DNA of 64,000 nt from an uncultured Ruminococcus sp. (GTDB lineage: Bacteria; Bacillota; Clostridia; Oscillospirales; Acutalibacteraceae), in the NCBI GenBank assembly GCA_900543095.1, contig UQQD01000001.1, positions 119,920 to 183,919 of the forward strand. The letters are read 5' to 3'. Of this stretch, positions 17,384 to 25,503 are shown piece by piece; position 1 is the stretch's first letter, and each line of letters starts with the position of its first letter. The notes under the pieces were generated by a model. It saw only the letters and a list, made by a program, of their open reading frames with translations, had not been told where the DNA came from and did no database searches. A program made the position numbers and the translations under genes.

Positions 17384-18004
17384 ATGAAATCTTACGTTAT
17401 TCATTTTATCCGACACGGCTCTATTGATGAAACCCTGTCGGGAAAATACATAGGAACGACCGATGTGTCGCTGTCGGACAAGGGCAAAATGTCGCTGAAA
17501 AAGCTGAACTTTGATTATGTCTATCCTCAGGTGCCGGTCGTTTTTACAAGTCCGCTCAAAAGGTGTACCCAAACCTGCAAAATTCTTTTTCCGAATATTA
17601 AGCCTCTTGTTATTGATGCTCTTTCGGAGTGCAATTTCGGAGAATGGGAGGGCAAAACCGCAGAGGAGTTAAAAACCGATCCCGACTTTGAAAAATGGCT
17701 TGCAGGCGACAATTCGGTAAAGCCCCCCAGGGGTGAGAGCAACGACGACTTTGTGCGCCGAATCTGCAAAATGTTTGAGAGCATAGTTGAGGGATTGATG
17801 AAAACAGGCACTACCGAATGTGCGATAGTCACTCACGGAGGCGTTATAATGACGCTTCTTGCGGTTTACGGACTGCCGCAGGCAAAGCCGTTTGAATGGA
17901 CAATGGACAACGGCTTCGGCTATTCGCTCAGGGTTACGCCGATGCTTTGGCAGAGGGATAAGGTGTGCGAGGTTTTTTCTGCTTTGCCGTATGAAAAAGA
18001 GTAA
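17384..18004 (+). CDS. Histidine phosphatase family protein (phosphoglycerate mutase-like)
   Basis: The 206-residue protein has the phosphohistidine motif RHG at residues 10-12 (HFIRHGSIDETLSGKYIG) and the second catalytic His in VTHGGV, with CNFGEWEGK in between. This set fits the cofactor-dependent mutase branch that includes CobC (alpha-ribazole phosphatase) and small-molecule phosphatases. The SGKYIG start resembles CobC-type proteins, but no cobalamin genes are nearby. Position before leuB by 26 bases suggests co-transcription without telling the substrate. Confidence 0.85.
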   Translation: MKSYVIHFIRHGSIDETLSGKYIGTTDVSLSDKGKMSLKKLNFDYVYPQVPVVFTSPLKRCTQTCKILFPNIKPLVIDALSECNFGEWEGKTAEELKTDPDFEKWLAGDNSVKPPRGESNDDFVRRICKMFESIVEGLMKTGTTECAIVTHGGVIMTLLAVYGLPQAKPFEWTMDNGFGYSLRVTPMLWQRDKVCEVFSALPYEKE

Positions 18005-18030
18005 ATTATTGACCCAAAGGAGTAATAAAT

Positions 18031-19101
18031 ATGTCAGACTACAAGATCACATTGTTAAAGGGCGACGGAATCGGCCCTGAAATCGTAAACCAAGCCGTAA
18101 AGGTGCTCAACAAAGCAGGCGAAAAATTCGGCTTCGGCGTTGAATATGACGAGGCGCTTCTCGGCGGATGCGCTATTGATGCAACAGGAGTTCCGCTTCC
18201 CGAAGAAACGGTTGCAAAGTGCAAGGCTTCCGACAGTGTTATACTCGGAGCTGTCGGCGGACCGAAATGGGACGATCAGCCGGGCAACAACCGCCCCGAA
18301 GCCGGACTGCTCGGAATCAGAGGTGCGCTCGGACTTTTTGCAAATCTCAGACCGTCGGTTATTTTCGGACCGCTTAAAAGTGCATCGCCGATAAAAGACG
18401 AAATCATAGGTGACAATATGAATATACTTATCGTTCGTGAGCTTACGGGCGGTATCTATTTTGGCGAAAGAGGAACAAAAACCGTTGACGGTCAGCCTGC
18501 CGCATGGGATACCGAGATGTATTCCGTGCCTGAAATAAAACGCATTGCAAAGGTTGCCTTTGAAATGGCAATGAAGAGAAACAAAAAGCTCACAAGCGTT
18601 GACAAGGCGAACGTTCTTGAATCTTCACGCCTTTGGAGAAAAACGGTTATTGAGGTTTCAAAGGATTATCCCGAGGTCGAGCTCAACCATATGTATGTTG
18701 ACAACTGTGCAATGCAGCTTGTCCGCAATCCAAAACAGTTTGACGTAATTGTAACCTCAAACATTTTCGGCGATATTCTTTCCGACGAGGCTTCAATGAT
18801 TGCAGGCTCAATCGGTATGCTTGCATCGGCAAGCCTTTCCGAGGGCAAATTCGGTCTTTATGAGCCTATCCACGGTTCTGCGCCCGATATTGCGGGACTT
18901 GGTATAGCAAATCCGCTTGCAACGATTCTTTCGGTTGCAATGATGCTTCGCTATTCGCTCGACCAATACAAGGCAGCCGACGCAATTGAAGCGGCTGTTG
19001 CAAAGGTGCTTGAAACCCACCGCACCCCCGATATTTATGAGGAAGGCTTTACAAAGGTAAGCTGTGAAGAAATGGGCGACCTTGTTTGTGATGCGCTTTA
19101 A
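18031..19101 (+). CDS. leuB: 3-isopropylmalate dehydrogenase
   Basis: LeuB oxidises and decarboxylates 3-isopropylmalate in leucine synthesis with NAD. The 356-residue protein shows GDGIGPEI, ELTGGIYFGERG, the Tyr/Lys catalytic region and the C-terminal EPIHGSAPDIAG motif of the isocitrate/isopropylmalate dehydrogenase family. ELTGGIYFG distinguishes it from isocitrate dehydrogenase. AAAGGAG precedes the ATG. Unusually, no other leu gene (leuA, leuC, leuD) adjoins it in the window. Confidence 0.95.
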   Translation: MSDYKITLLKGDGIGPEIVNQAVKVLNKAGEKFGFGVEYDEALLGGCAIDATGVPLPEETVAKCKASDSVILGAVGGPKWDDQPGNNRPEAGLLGIRGALGLFANLRPSVIFGPLKSASPIKDEIIGDNMNILIVRELTGGIYFGERGTKTVDGQPAAWDTEMYSVPEIKRIAKVAFEMAMKRNKKLTSVDKANVLESSRLWRKTVIEVSKDYPEVELNHMYVDNCAMQLVRNPKQFDVIVTSNIFGDILSDEASMIAGSIGMLASASLSEGKFGLYEPIHGSAPDIAGLGIANPLATILSVAMMLRYSLDQYKAADAIEAAVAKVLETHRTPDIYEEGFTKVSCEEMGDLVCDAL

Positions 19102-19112
19102 AGAGGTATAAA

Positions 19113-19841
19113 ATGCAGCTATATGATATGCACACCCACATTTTGCCCGATTTTGACGACGGTTCGGACAGTGTTGAGGAAAGCCTTAAAATGATAGATT
19201 GTCTTAAAAAACAGAATATCAAAAACATATGCTTTACACCGCATTTTTATACAAACGAAATGAGTGTGGAAAAGTTTGTTGAATTGCGCAACGAAGCATA
19301 TGAAAGGTTTTTGCCGCACAAGCCCGACGGTGTAAACATTGTTCTCGGCGCAGAGGTATATGTGAGCAATTATCTTTTTTCTAATGTTGATTTATCCGAT
19401 ATAACCTACGGAAAATCAAGGTATATCCTCACCGAATTTGCATACTCGTCATCTTTTTCCGACAGAACGCTTGATCAGATATACAAGCTGATTGAAAATT
19501 ATGACCTGAAGCCTGTTTTGCCGCACGTTGAGCGTTACGAAACGCTTATGCACCATCCGGATATGATTTCTGAATTGAGAAATATAGGTATGCTTATTCA
19601 GACAAACATCGGAAACTATGCGGATAAAGCTCCGTTTTTTAACAAGCGAAAGCTTATAAAGTACATCAATGAGGGACTTATTGATATACTCGGTTCAGAC
19701 ACTCATTCAATGACGCACCGTTCGCCCGAATGTTATACTCAGGCGATTGACTGCATATCGCAGAAATGCGGTCGGCAAAAGGTCAAAGAAATGATGAATA
19801 TCGCAAAGCTGATATTTGACAGCGCAATGGGCGAAGATTAA
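19113..19841 (+). CDS. CpsB/YwqE-type PHP phosphotyrosine phosphatase
   Basis: The N-terminal DMHTHILPDFDDGS and the later TPHFY, GAEVY, HVERY and GSDTHS segments supply the metal-binding His/Asp residues of the PHP phosphatase fold. Family members dephosphorylate BY-kinases that control capsule synthesis, and usually lie in capsule operons. Here the gene is alone after leuB with only 11 bases between, about 2.5 kb from the Wzm/Wzt exporter. A role in capsule control is inference. The 242-residue length is usual. Confidence 0.9.
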   Translation: MQLYDMHTHILPDFDDGSDSVEESLKMIDCLKKQNIKNICFTPHFYTNEMSVEKFVELRNEAYERFLPHKPDGVNIVLGAEVYVSNYLFSNVDLSDITYGKSRYILTEFAYSSSFSDRTLDQIYKLIENYDLKPVLPHVERYETLMHHPDMISELRNIGMLIQTNIGNYADKAPFFNKRKLIKYINEGLIDILGSDTHSMTHRSPECYTQAIDCISQKCGRQKVKEMMNIAKLIFDSAMGED

Positions 19842-19846
19842 TACAC

Positions 19847-19879
19847 AAAAAAGGAAAGGTTACGCAGCCTTTCCTTTTT
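19847..19879. terminator. Bidirectional terminator between cpsB-like gene and kinase-fold gene
   Basis: AAAAAGGAAAGG is repeated inverted as CCTTTCCTTTTT with an 8-base loop; flanking ACACAAA/TTTGTGT may extend the stem. It provides a T run on both strands between convergent genes. Confidence 0.88.
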
Positions 19880-19890
19880 GTTTGTGTATA

Positions 19891-20430
19891 CTATTTGTTT
19901 TCGTGCTCTTTGATATATCGGTTAAATTCATCGGTTTTTGACCAGTATTTGATACCCCAGTGTTCAAAATCCCATTCCTGCATATAGTCGTTGCACTCGT
20001 AGTCGATATAAAACAGCTTTTCGTTTTGTACAACAAAATTTGTCGGGAAGTAGCCGATGTTTGTATTTGCAGAATACAGCAGCTTGCACATACTTTTTAC
20101 CTGATTTATGTAATCACTTTTTACTCTGCCGCACTTTACAAGTTCAAAAACGGTGTCGCCCTCAATGTATTCTTTCAATATGCGTTCGTTTTGTACGTCA
20201 ACGTCAAGCATTTTCGGCATAGGAATTCCTATATTGCAAAGGCGCTTATAGTCGTTGAGCTCGGATTCAAGCTTGTTCCCGAATTGATAGTACGAACACG
20301 GTTCGTGATGAATCTGCTTTACCACAAGCTCGGCCTTACCGTCGCTTACAAGATATGAATATCCGCCCTTTCCCTTGCCAAGCAATTTTTTTACCTTAAA
20401 GTCTTTCCCGTTTACGGAAATAAAATTCAT
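19891..20430 (-). CDS. Small kinase-fold protein (Bud32/RIO-like), catalytic loop degenerate
   Basis: The 179-residue protein has a Gly-rich loop (LGKGKGGYSYLV, residues 18-29), an expected ATP-binding Lys in VVKQIH, a hinge-like ILKEYIEGDTV, and a DFG-like LFYIDYE. In the place of HxDxxxxN it reads NIGYFPTN, so the catalytic Asp appears replaced by Gly while the Asn is kept. It is much shorter than full Ser/Thr kinases. Either it is a pseudokinase or it uses an altered loop. It stands alone, between terminators, with a TATAAT -10 box (20458-20463 on the minus strand) close to the start. Confidence 0.65.
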   Translation of the reverse strand: MNFISVNGKDFKVKKLLGKGKGGYSYLVSDGKAELVVKQIHHEPCSYYQFGNKLESELNDYKRLCNIGIPMPKMLDVDVQNERILKEYIEGDTVFELVKCGRVKSDYINQVKSMCKLLYSANTNIGYFPTNFVVQNEKLFYIDYECNDYMQEWDFEHWGIKYWSKTDEFNRYIKEHENK

Positions 20431-20614
20431 ATTATCATCGCCGCCCTTCCGACCTTATTATAACATAACGCCGGTGAAAGTAAAGAAATAGTATTATAAA
20501 TGATTTTTGCAATATTAAAACAGCAAATCCGTGCAAAAATACGAGTATTTAAAAAAAAAATAGCGGGGGATTAAAGGATTAATGAAATATCATATCGAAA
20601 AAATTGCATTTTGC

Positions 20615-20644
20615 TTGACAATTTAAGGCAATATAAAGTATAAT
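20615..20644 (+). promoter_or_regulatory. Promoter for pckA
   Basis: TTGACA and TATAAT are 18 bases apart, 95 bases upstream of pckA. Confidence 0.75.
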
Positions 20645-20647
20645 ATA

Positions 20648-20705
20648 AATGCTTTTGGTAATGCTTTTTTAGAGAAGTATCATTCTTTCTTTCAGCAAAA
20701 GCATT
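20648..20705 (+). promoter_or_regulatory. Inverted repeat in the pckA leader
   Basis: AATGCTTTTG (20648-20657) and CAAAAGCATT (20696-20705) are perfect 10-base inverted repeats enclosing 38 bases. They begin right at the expected transcription start, so the pckA 5' UTR can fold into a closed hairpin. It may stabilise the message or act as a control element; no known riboswitch is recognised. Confidence 0.5.
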
Positions 20706-20738
20706 AAATATTATAAGAGAAAGAGGTTTAATCAAGAC

Positions 20739-22343
20739 ATGGCAAAAATTGATTTGAGCAAATACGGAATTACCGGGGCTGTAGATGTTGTTTACAATCC
20801 TTCTTACGAAACGCTTTTTGAAGAGGAAACAAAATCAGATCTCGTAGGTTATGAAAAAGGTCAGGAGAGCGAGCTTGGTGCCGTTAACGTAATGACGGGT
20901 ATCTATACAGGACGTTCACCTAAAGACAAATTTATCGTAGTTGACGAAAACTCAAAAGACACTGTTTGGTGGACTTCCGATGAATACAAAAATGACAACC
21001 ACCCCGCTTCCGAGGAAACATGGAAGGCTGTTAAGGACATCGCAATCAAAGAGCTTTCAAACAAAAGACTCTTTGTAGTTGACGCTTTCTGCGGTGCAAA
21101 CAAGGACACAAGAATGGCTGTTCGTTTTATCGTTGAGGTTGCTTGGCAGGCTCACTTTGTAACGAATATGTTCATCAAGCCGACAGCAGAAGAGCTTGAA
21201 AACTTTGAGCCTGACTTTGTTGTTTACAACGCTTCAAAGGCTAAGGTTGAAAACTACAAGGAACTCGGACTCAACTCCCAAACAGCCGTTGTATTCAACA
21301 TCACAAGCCGTGAGCAGGTTATTATCAATACATGGTACGGCGGTGAGATGAAGAAGGGTATGTTCTCAATGATGAACTATTACCTTCCGCTCAAGGGTAT
21401 CGCTTCAATGCACTGCTCTGCAAACACAGATATGAACAATGAAAACACAGCTATTTTCTTTGGACTTTCAGGCACAGGCAAAACCACATTGTCAACAGAT
21501 CCAAAGCGTCTGCTTATCGGCGACGACGAGCACGGCTGGGATGACAACGGTGTGTTCAACTTTGAAGGCGGCTGTTACGCAAAGGTAATCAACCTTGATA
21601 AGGAATCTGAGCCTGACATCTATAACGCTATCAGACGTGACGCTCTCCTTGAGAACGTAACGCTTGACAAGGACGGAAAGATTGACTTTGCCGATAAGTC
21701 GGTAACGGAAAATACCCGTGTTTCTTACCCGATTGACCACATCAAAAACATCGTTAAGCCTGTATCTTCCGCACCTGCCGCAAAGAACGTAATCTTCCTT
21801 TCCGCAGACGCATTCGGTGTGCTTCCGCCTGTATCAATTCTTACACCTGAACAGACAAAGTACTACTTCCTTTCGGGCTTTACCGCAAAGCTTGCAGGTA
21901 CCGAGCGCGGAATTACAGAACCCACCCCAACATTCTCGGCTTGCTTCGGTCAGGCATTTTTGGAGCTTCATCCCACAAAGTATGCCGAAGAGCTTGTTAA
22001 GAAGATGGAGAAGAGCGGCGCAAAGGCTTACCTTGTAAACACAGGCTGGAACGGCACAGGCAAGCGTATCTCAATTAAAGATACTCGTGGAATTATTGAC
22101 GCTATCCTCAGCGGCGATGTAAACAACGTTCCGACAAAGAAGATTCCTTACTTCAACTTTGAAGTGCCCACAGAGCTTCCGGGCGTTGATACAGGAATTC
22201 TTGATCCGCGCGACACCTATGCAGACGCTTCCGAGTGGGACAAAAAGGCAAAAGACCTTGCAGAAAGATTTATCAAGAACTTTGCTAAATATGAAGGCAA
22301 CGAAGCAGGCAAGGCTCTTGTTGAAGCAGGTCCTCAGCTCTGA
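20739..22343 (+). CDS. pckA: Phosphoenolpyruvate carboxykinase (ATP)
   Basis: The enzyme interconverts oxaloacetate + ATP and PEP + CO2 + ADP. The 534-residue protein has the ATP-type P-loop GLSGTGKTTLS, the kinase-2 motif around GDDEHGWDD, TGRSPKDKF near the N-terminus and the substrate-binding Arg/Lys region (HCSANTDMNN). In gut anaerobes it often runs in the carboxylating direction toward succinate or propionate; that is background, not shown here. AAGAGG precedes the ATG. It is a single-gene unit between its own promoter and terminator. Confidence 0.97.
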   Translation: MAKIDLSKYGITGAVDVVYNPSYETLFEEETKSDLVGYEKGQESELGAVNVMTGIYTGRSPKDKFIVVDENSKDTVWWTSDEYKNDNHPASEETWKAVKDIAIKELSNKRLFVVDAFCGANKDTRMAVRFIVEVAWQAHFVTNMFIKPTAEELENFEPDFVVYNASKAKVENYKELGLNSQTAVVFNITSREQVIINTWYGGEMKKGMFSMMNYYLPLKGIASMHCSANTDMNNENTAIFFGLSGTGKTTLSTDPKRLLIGDDEHGWDDNGVFNFEGGCYAKVINLDKESEPDIYNAIRRDALLENVTLDKDGKIDFADKSVTENTRVSYPIDHIKNIVKPVSSAPAAKNVIFLSADAFGVLPPVSILTPEQTKYYFLSGFTAKLAGTERGITEPTPTFSACFGQAFLELHPTKYAEELVKKMEKSGAKAYLVNTGWNGTGKRISIKDTRGIIDAILSGDVNNVPTKKIPYFNFEVPTELPGVDTGILDPRDTYADASEWDKKAKDLAERFIKNFAKYEGNEAGKALVEAGPQL

Positions 22344-22379
22344 TAAGGCGTATTGTATCGCAATTTATCTCGCAAGTAT

Positions 22380-22413
22380 ATCCCGTACTGTAATTTTGCA
22401 GTACGGGATTTTT
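22380..22413 (+). terminator. Terminator after pckA
   Basis: A perfect 11-base stem ATCCCGTACTG / CAGTACGGGAT is followed by TTTTTG. Confidence 0.92.
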
Positions 22414-22443
22414 GTGCCTGACAGCATATTGTATAGAAAAATA

Positions 22444-22474
22444 TTGAAATTTTCCTTAATTTATGCTATATAAT
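22444..22474 (+). promoter_or_regulatory. Promoter of the yjdF operon
   Basis: TTGAAA at 22444 and TATATAAT at 22467-22474 are at promoter spacing (17 bases to TATATA, 19 to TATAAT), about 40 bases before the structured leader. Confidence 0.65.
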
Positions 22475-22518
22475 ATATATGAATTTATGGCTTGAAACTT
22501 AAAGACGATACTTAAATA

Positions 22519-22608
22519 TTGCAAGGATAAAAACACATCCCGGTAGGTAGTCCGGGAGTACCGAAAGGTATCAGTAACCTGCCTCCTTAGGTTGTCCGTT
22601 CCTTGCAA
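22519..22608 (+). promoter_or_regulatory. Candidate yjdF (azaaromatic-sensing) riboswitch
   Basis: A 9-base outer stem (TTGCAAGGA 22519-22527 / TCCTTGCAA 22600-22608) encloses three hairpins: CCCGG..CCGGG with loop TAGGTAGT, TACC-GAAA-GGTA, and AACCT..AGGTT with loop GCCTCCTT. The first and third loops can pair (AGGU with GCCU). It stands directly before a yjdF gene, the hallmark context of the yjdF RNA motif, a riboswitch class that senses azaaromatic compounds and acts on translation. The assignment rests on context and fold; I could not run a covariance model. Confidence 0.75.
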
Positions 22609-22638
22609 AAACATATTTACAATTAAGGAGGAATAGCT

Positions 22639-23058
22639 ATGGAATTTATCAGTTCCAAACTGACCGTATTGTTTGAAGATCCGTTTTGGATAGCGTTGCT
22701 TGAACAGGAATGTGACGGCAGATATGAGGTATGCAAGGTGACTTTCGGGGCTGAGCCGAGGGATAACGAGGTGTATGATTTCTTTATTAAAAATTATAAC
22801 AAGCTGTCATATTCCCGCCCCGTAAAAACCGAAACGACCGAACAGCGCAGGATAAACCCAAAGCGTATGCAGAGAAAAATCAAAAGGGCTGTCACACAAA
22901 ACGGTGTGGGAACAAAGGCGCAGGAAGCTTTAAAGCTTCAATATGAGCAGAACAAGACGGAAAGAAAAGTCCGCACCCGTGAAATGAAAGAAGCCGAAGC
23001 CGAGCGCAGGTTTGCGCTTCGCCAAAAAAAGAAAAAAGAAAAACACAACGGTCACTAA
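22639..23058 (+). CDS. yjdF: YjdF family protein (DUF2992)
   Basis: The start SSKLTVLFEDPFWIALLEQE and VCKVTFGAEPRDNEVYDFF are the family's N-terminal pattern. The second half is highly basic and Lys/Arg-rich (KKKKEKHNGH end), likely disordered or nucleic-acid binding. The 139-residue length is normal. The biochemical role of YjdF is not established; the family is tied to resistance to planar nitrogen-containing aromatics through its riboswitch. AAGGAGG gives a strong start. An oxidoreductase and a methyltransferase follow, in line with a detoxification operon. Confidence 0.88.
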   Translation: MEFISSKLTVLFEDPFWIALLEQECDGRYEVCKVTFGAEPRDNEVYDFFIKNYNKLSYSRPVKTETTEQRRINPKRMQRKIKRAVTQNGVGTKAQEALKLQYEQNKTERKVRTREMKEAEAERRFALRQKKKKEKHNGH

Positions 23059-23088
23059 TCGAATGTTGGAAAGTTATGAGGTGTAATT

Positions 23089-23790
23089 ATGAAAACAGTT
23101 ATTATCAACGGACAAAATCATAAGGGCAACACCCGCACGGTCGCAAGAAAGCTTGCCGAAAAGGTTGGAGGAGAGATCACCGAGTTTTTTCTTCCTCGTG
23201 ATTTTGACGAACAATGTCTCGGTTGCAGGGCTTGTTTGAGAACAGATATGACTCGTTGTCCGCATTATGAAAAACTTCGTCCGCTGACCGAAGCGATGAC
23301 AGAGGCAGACCTGATAATTCTTGCAAGTCCCGTATATGTATATCACGCAACAGGTCAGATGATGAGCTTTCTCGATCATTATGCGATAAGGTGGATGGTA
23401 CATAGACCTGATGAAAGAATGTTTTTTAAACAGGGCGTCAGTATTTGTACAGCAGCGGGCGGCGGAATGAAAAGAACGGTTAGGGATATGGCTGACAGCC
23501 TTTTGTTTTGGGGAGTTCCCAAAATATACAAGATTCGTTTCGGAATCGGAACAGCGGAGTTAGGTAAATTTCCCGATAAGCTCAGTCAAAAGATTGATAA
23601 AAGCCTTGACAAAACGGCAGATAAGATACAACGCAATGCAGGCAAGAATAACCGTAACCTAAAGGCGAGAGCGTGGTTTTACTTTATTCGTTTTGCACAT
23701 ATTCATTTTGAACCCAAAATTGAACCTGATTATTCGTATTGGGAGGAAAGAGGCTGGCACGCAAAATCAAGGCCGTGGAAAAAGAAGTAA
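23089..23790 (+). CDS. Flavodoxin-fold NAD(P)H-dependent FMN oxidoreductase
   Basis: The N-terminus (VIINGQNHKGNTRTVARKLAE) is the FMN phosphate-binding loop of the flavodoxin-like reductase family, and ILASPVYVYHATGQMMSFLDH is its second flavin segment. CLGCRAC with a later Cys resembles the iron-sulfur flavoprotein or multimeric flavodoxin WrbA-like group. Known relatives reduce quinones, azo dyes or nitroaromatics. Its place 30 bases after yjdF, behind an azaaromatic riboswitch, suggests a role in handling aromatic xenobiotics (inference). The C-terminal 60 residues are basic and family-specific. Confidence 0.85.
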   Translation: MKTVIINGQNHKGNTRTVARKLAEKVGGEITEFFLPRDFDEQCLGCRACLRTDMTRCPHYEKLRPLTEAMTEADLIILASPVYVYHATGQMMSFLDHYAIRWMVHRPDERMFFKQGVSICTAAGGGMKRTVRDMADSLLFWGVPKIYKIRFGIGTAELGKFPDKLSQKIDKSLDKTADKIQRNAGKNNRNLKARAWFYFIRFAHIHFEPKIEPDYSYWEERGWHAKSRPWKKK

Positions 23791-23876
23791 ATTAAATCGG
23801 AGCAACGCTCTGCTTTGCCTGCAAAAAGCAGACCTTGCAACGGATGCATTTGGATTATTAAACTCAAGGAGATTTT

Positions 23877-24782
23877 ATGGAAAATCAAGCAAGCATAACT
23901 TCACTGATGTCGGCATTTTCAAGGGCGTTTCATACTGAAAACGAAGCCTGTCCCGTGTTTTCGGATACAAAGGCAAGAGAACTTATGACCGATGATGAGT
24001 ACAATATGATAAAGGGTTACATTCTCGGCGGCATTGACTTTTTTGCTCCTGAAAATAAAGGCAGCTTTGCAAATGACGCTGAAGCTCTGCGCTATCTTGT
24101 GAACACTCACCTTGCACCGACACCGCTGTGCCGTGCAAGCTATTGTGAATCGGCGTTAAAAACCGCAATGCAAACAGGCACCCGGCAATATGTTATCCTC
24201 GGAGCAGGGCTTGATACCTTTGCTTTTCGCGAGCCGAAGTTCGTATCAAAATACAAGGTTTTTGAAGTAGATCACCCGCTAACCCAAGCGAACAAGCTTG
24301 TACGCATAGCCCGTGCAGGCTGGAACACACCTGAAAATCTGACCTTTGTCGGTGTGAATTTTTCAAAGGACGACCTGAAACAAAAGCTTCTTGAAAGCGG
24401 CTTTGATAAAGACCAAAAGACCTTTTTCTCCTGGCTCGGAGTGAGCTATTATTTAAGTATAGAGGAGATCGGCAGTATGTTGAAAAGCCTTTCCGAAATT
24501 TCTGCGGAGGGCAGTACGCTGTTGTTTGATTATGCGGATTCGGGATTGTTCCTTGCAGAGGAAAAACGAGTTCGTAATATGATTGCAATGGCAAAGGCAG
24601 GCGGCGAAGAAATGAAGTCGAGCTTTGATTATCTTTCTGTTGACAGATTGCTCGGTGCCTACGGATTTTTGGTTTACGAGGTCCTAACCCCAATGGACAT
24701 TCAGCGTATGATAATAGATTCCGTCGGTGCAGACATCAAGGCTTTTGAGCATATTAATTACATACAGGCAGTATTGAAATGA
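23877..24782 (+). CDS. SAM-dependent methyltransferase, LCM (Ppm1/Ppm2/Tcmp) family
   Basis: The protein of 301 residues shows the SAM-binding ILGAGLDTFAFRE motif near residue 102, the acidic ribose contact in FEVDHPLTQANK, and the SWLGVSYYL segment of leucine carboxyl methyltransferase-like enzymes. Bacterial members methylate small molecules such as polyketide or aromatic hydroxyl groups, and the substrate here is unknown. CAAGGAG precedes the ATG. It is the third gene behind the yjdF leader, 86 bases after the oxidoreductase, so co-transcription is likely. Methylation as a detoxification step is speculative. Confidence 0.85.
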   Translation: MENQASITSLMSAFSRAFHTENEACPVFSDTKARELMTDDEYNMIKGYILGGIDFFAPENKGSFANDAEALRYLVNTHLAPTPLCRASYCESALKTAMQTGTRQYVILGAGLDTFAFREPKFVSKYKVFEVDHPLTQANKLVRIARAGWNTPENLTFVGVNFSKDDLKQKLLESGFDKDQKTFFSWLGVSYYLSIEEIGSMLKSLSEISAEGSTLLFDYADSGLFLAEEKRVRNMIAMAKAGGEEMKSSFDYLSVDRLLGAYGFLVYEVLTPMDIQRMIIDSVGADIKAFEHINYIQAVLK

Positions 24783-24790
24783 AATAAATA

Positions 24791-25426
24791 ATGTGTACAA
24801 GTTTAATACATAACGGGAACAAAACCATAGTCGGCTGGAATCTTGATATTCTTGATATGGAACATAAGGTCGTTTCAGAGGATAACGCCGTTTACATAGC
24901 TGTTAACGATAAGTCGGAGGGGTGGCTGCCGCTGTTTGGCGCAAACGGTCGAGGTGAATTTGTGGCAATGCCTACCTGTTGGCCTTATGACGGACGAAGC
25001 GATCCCCAAAATGACGGGAGCATAAATATAATCAATCTTGATATTGATCTTTTGCTTAGAAAAAAGACGTTTTCAGAGGTGAAGAATATTGCCGAGAGCG
25101 GCATTGTGTGCAGTATTCCGGGCACAACGTTTCAAGCTCAGCTGACCGATAAAAACGGCAATGTTTTGCAAATAGTTCCGGGACAGGGAACAAGGTATAT
25201 TGAACGCCCAAAGTACTCTGTTATGACAAATTTTTCCCCGTTTAAGGGCGACAGCGAAAAGCACCCGTGGATGGGGTTTGACCGTTATCGGACTGCGGAC
25301 AGGATGCTTACAAATGCGGATGAGGATTTTATCGTGCTTATTATCCTGCTGGTTATTGAAGCTCATCAGGACAAGGTGCTTAATGATATTGCATTAAGAG
25401 AAAATAAAGAGAACGACAACCTGTAA
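24791..25426 (+). CDS. Linear amide C-N hydrolase (choloylglycine hydrolase-like), C-terminus atypical
   Basis: Cys2 (MCTSLIHN) would be the N-terminal nucleophile after Met removal, and VGWNLDI, GANGRGEFVAMPT and the GMT-like PKYSVMTNFSPF segment fit the Ntn-hydrolase family of conjugated bile acid or penicillin V acylases. The chain matches family expectation to about residue 178 (HPWMGFDRYRTADRML). It then reads a hydrophobic run (FIVLIILLVIEAH) and a charged end (ALRENKENDNL) that do not look like the normal C-terminal beta strands. A deletion or frameshift fusion near 25330 is possible, and the enzyme may be inactive. It lacks a good ribosome binding site. Confidence 0.7.
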   Translation: MCTSLIHNGNKTIVGWNLDILDMEHKVVSEDNAVYIAVNDKSEGWLPLFGANGRGEFVAMPTCWPYDGRSDPQNDGSINIINLDIDLLLRKKTFSEVKNIAESGIVCSIPGTTFQAQLTDKNGNVLQIVPGQGTRYIERPKYSVMTNFSPFKGDSEKHPWMGFDRYRTADRMLTNADEDFIVLIILLVIEAHQDKVLNDIALRENKENDNL

Positions 25427-25503
25427 TTTGACATTCCTCCGCAATCAAAGTCAGGAAAAACAGCAGTGTTTCATCTATAATGGTATCAACGGAGGGAGAG
25501 AAT

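Larger units (their letters stand above)
20431..20738. other. Divergent intergenic region upstream of pckA
   Basis: It holds the -10 box of the kinase-fold gene, an AT-rich middle, the pckA promoter and a leader with an inverted repeat. No gene is seen. Confidence 0.6.

Noticed and set aside
16589..17572. 327-residue version of the XRE regulator
   Set aside because: The first 103 codons cross the AT-rich divergent promoter region and look non-coding; TTG at 17263 has the ribosome binding site.
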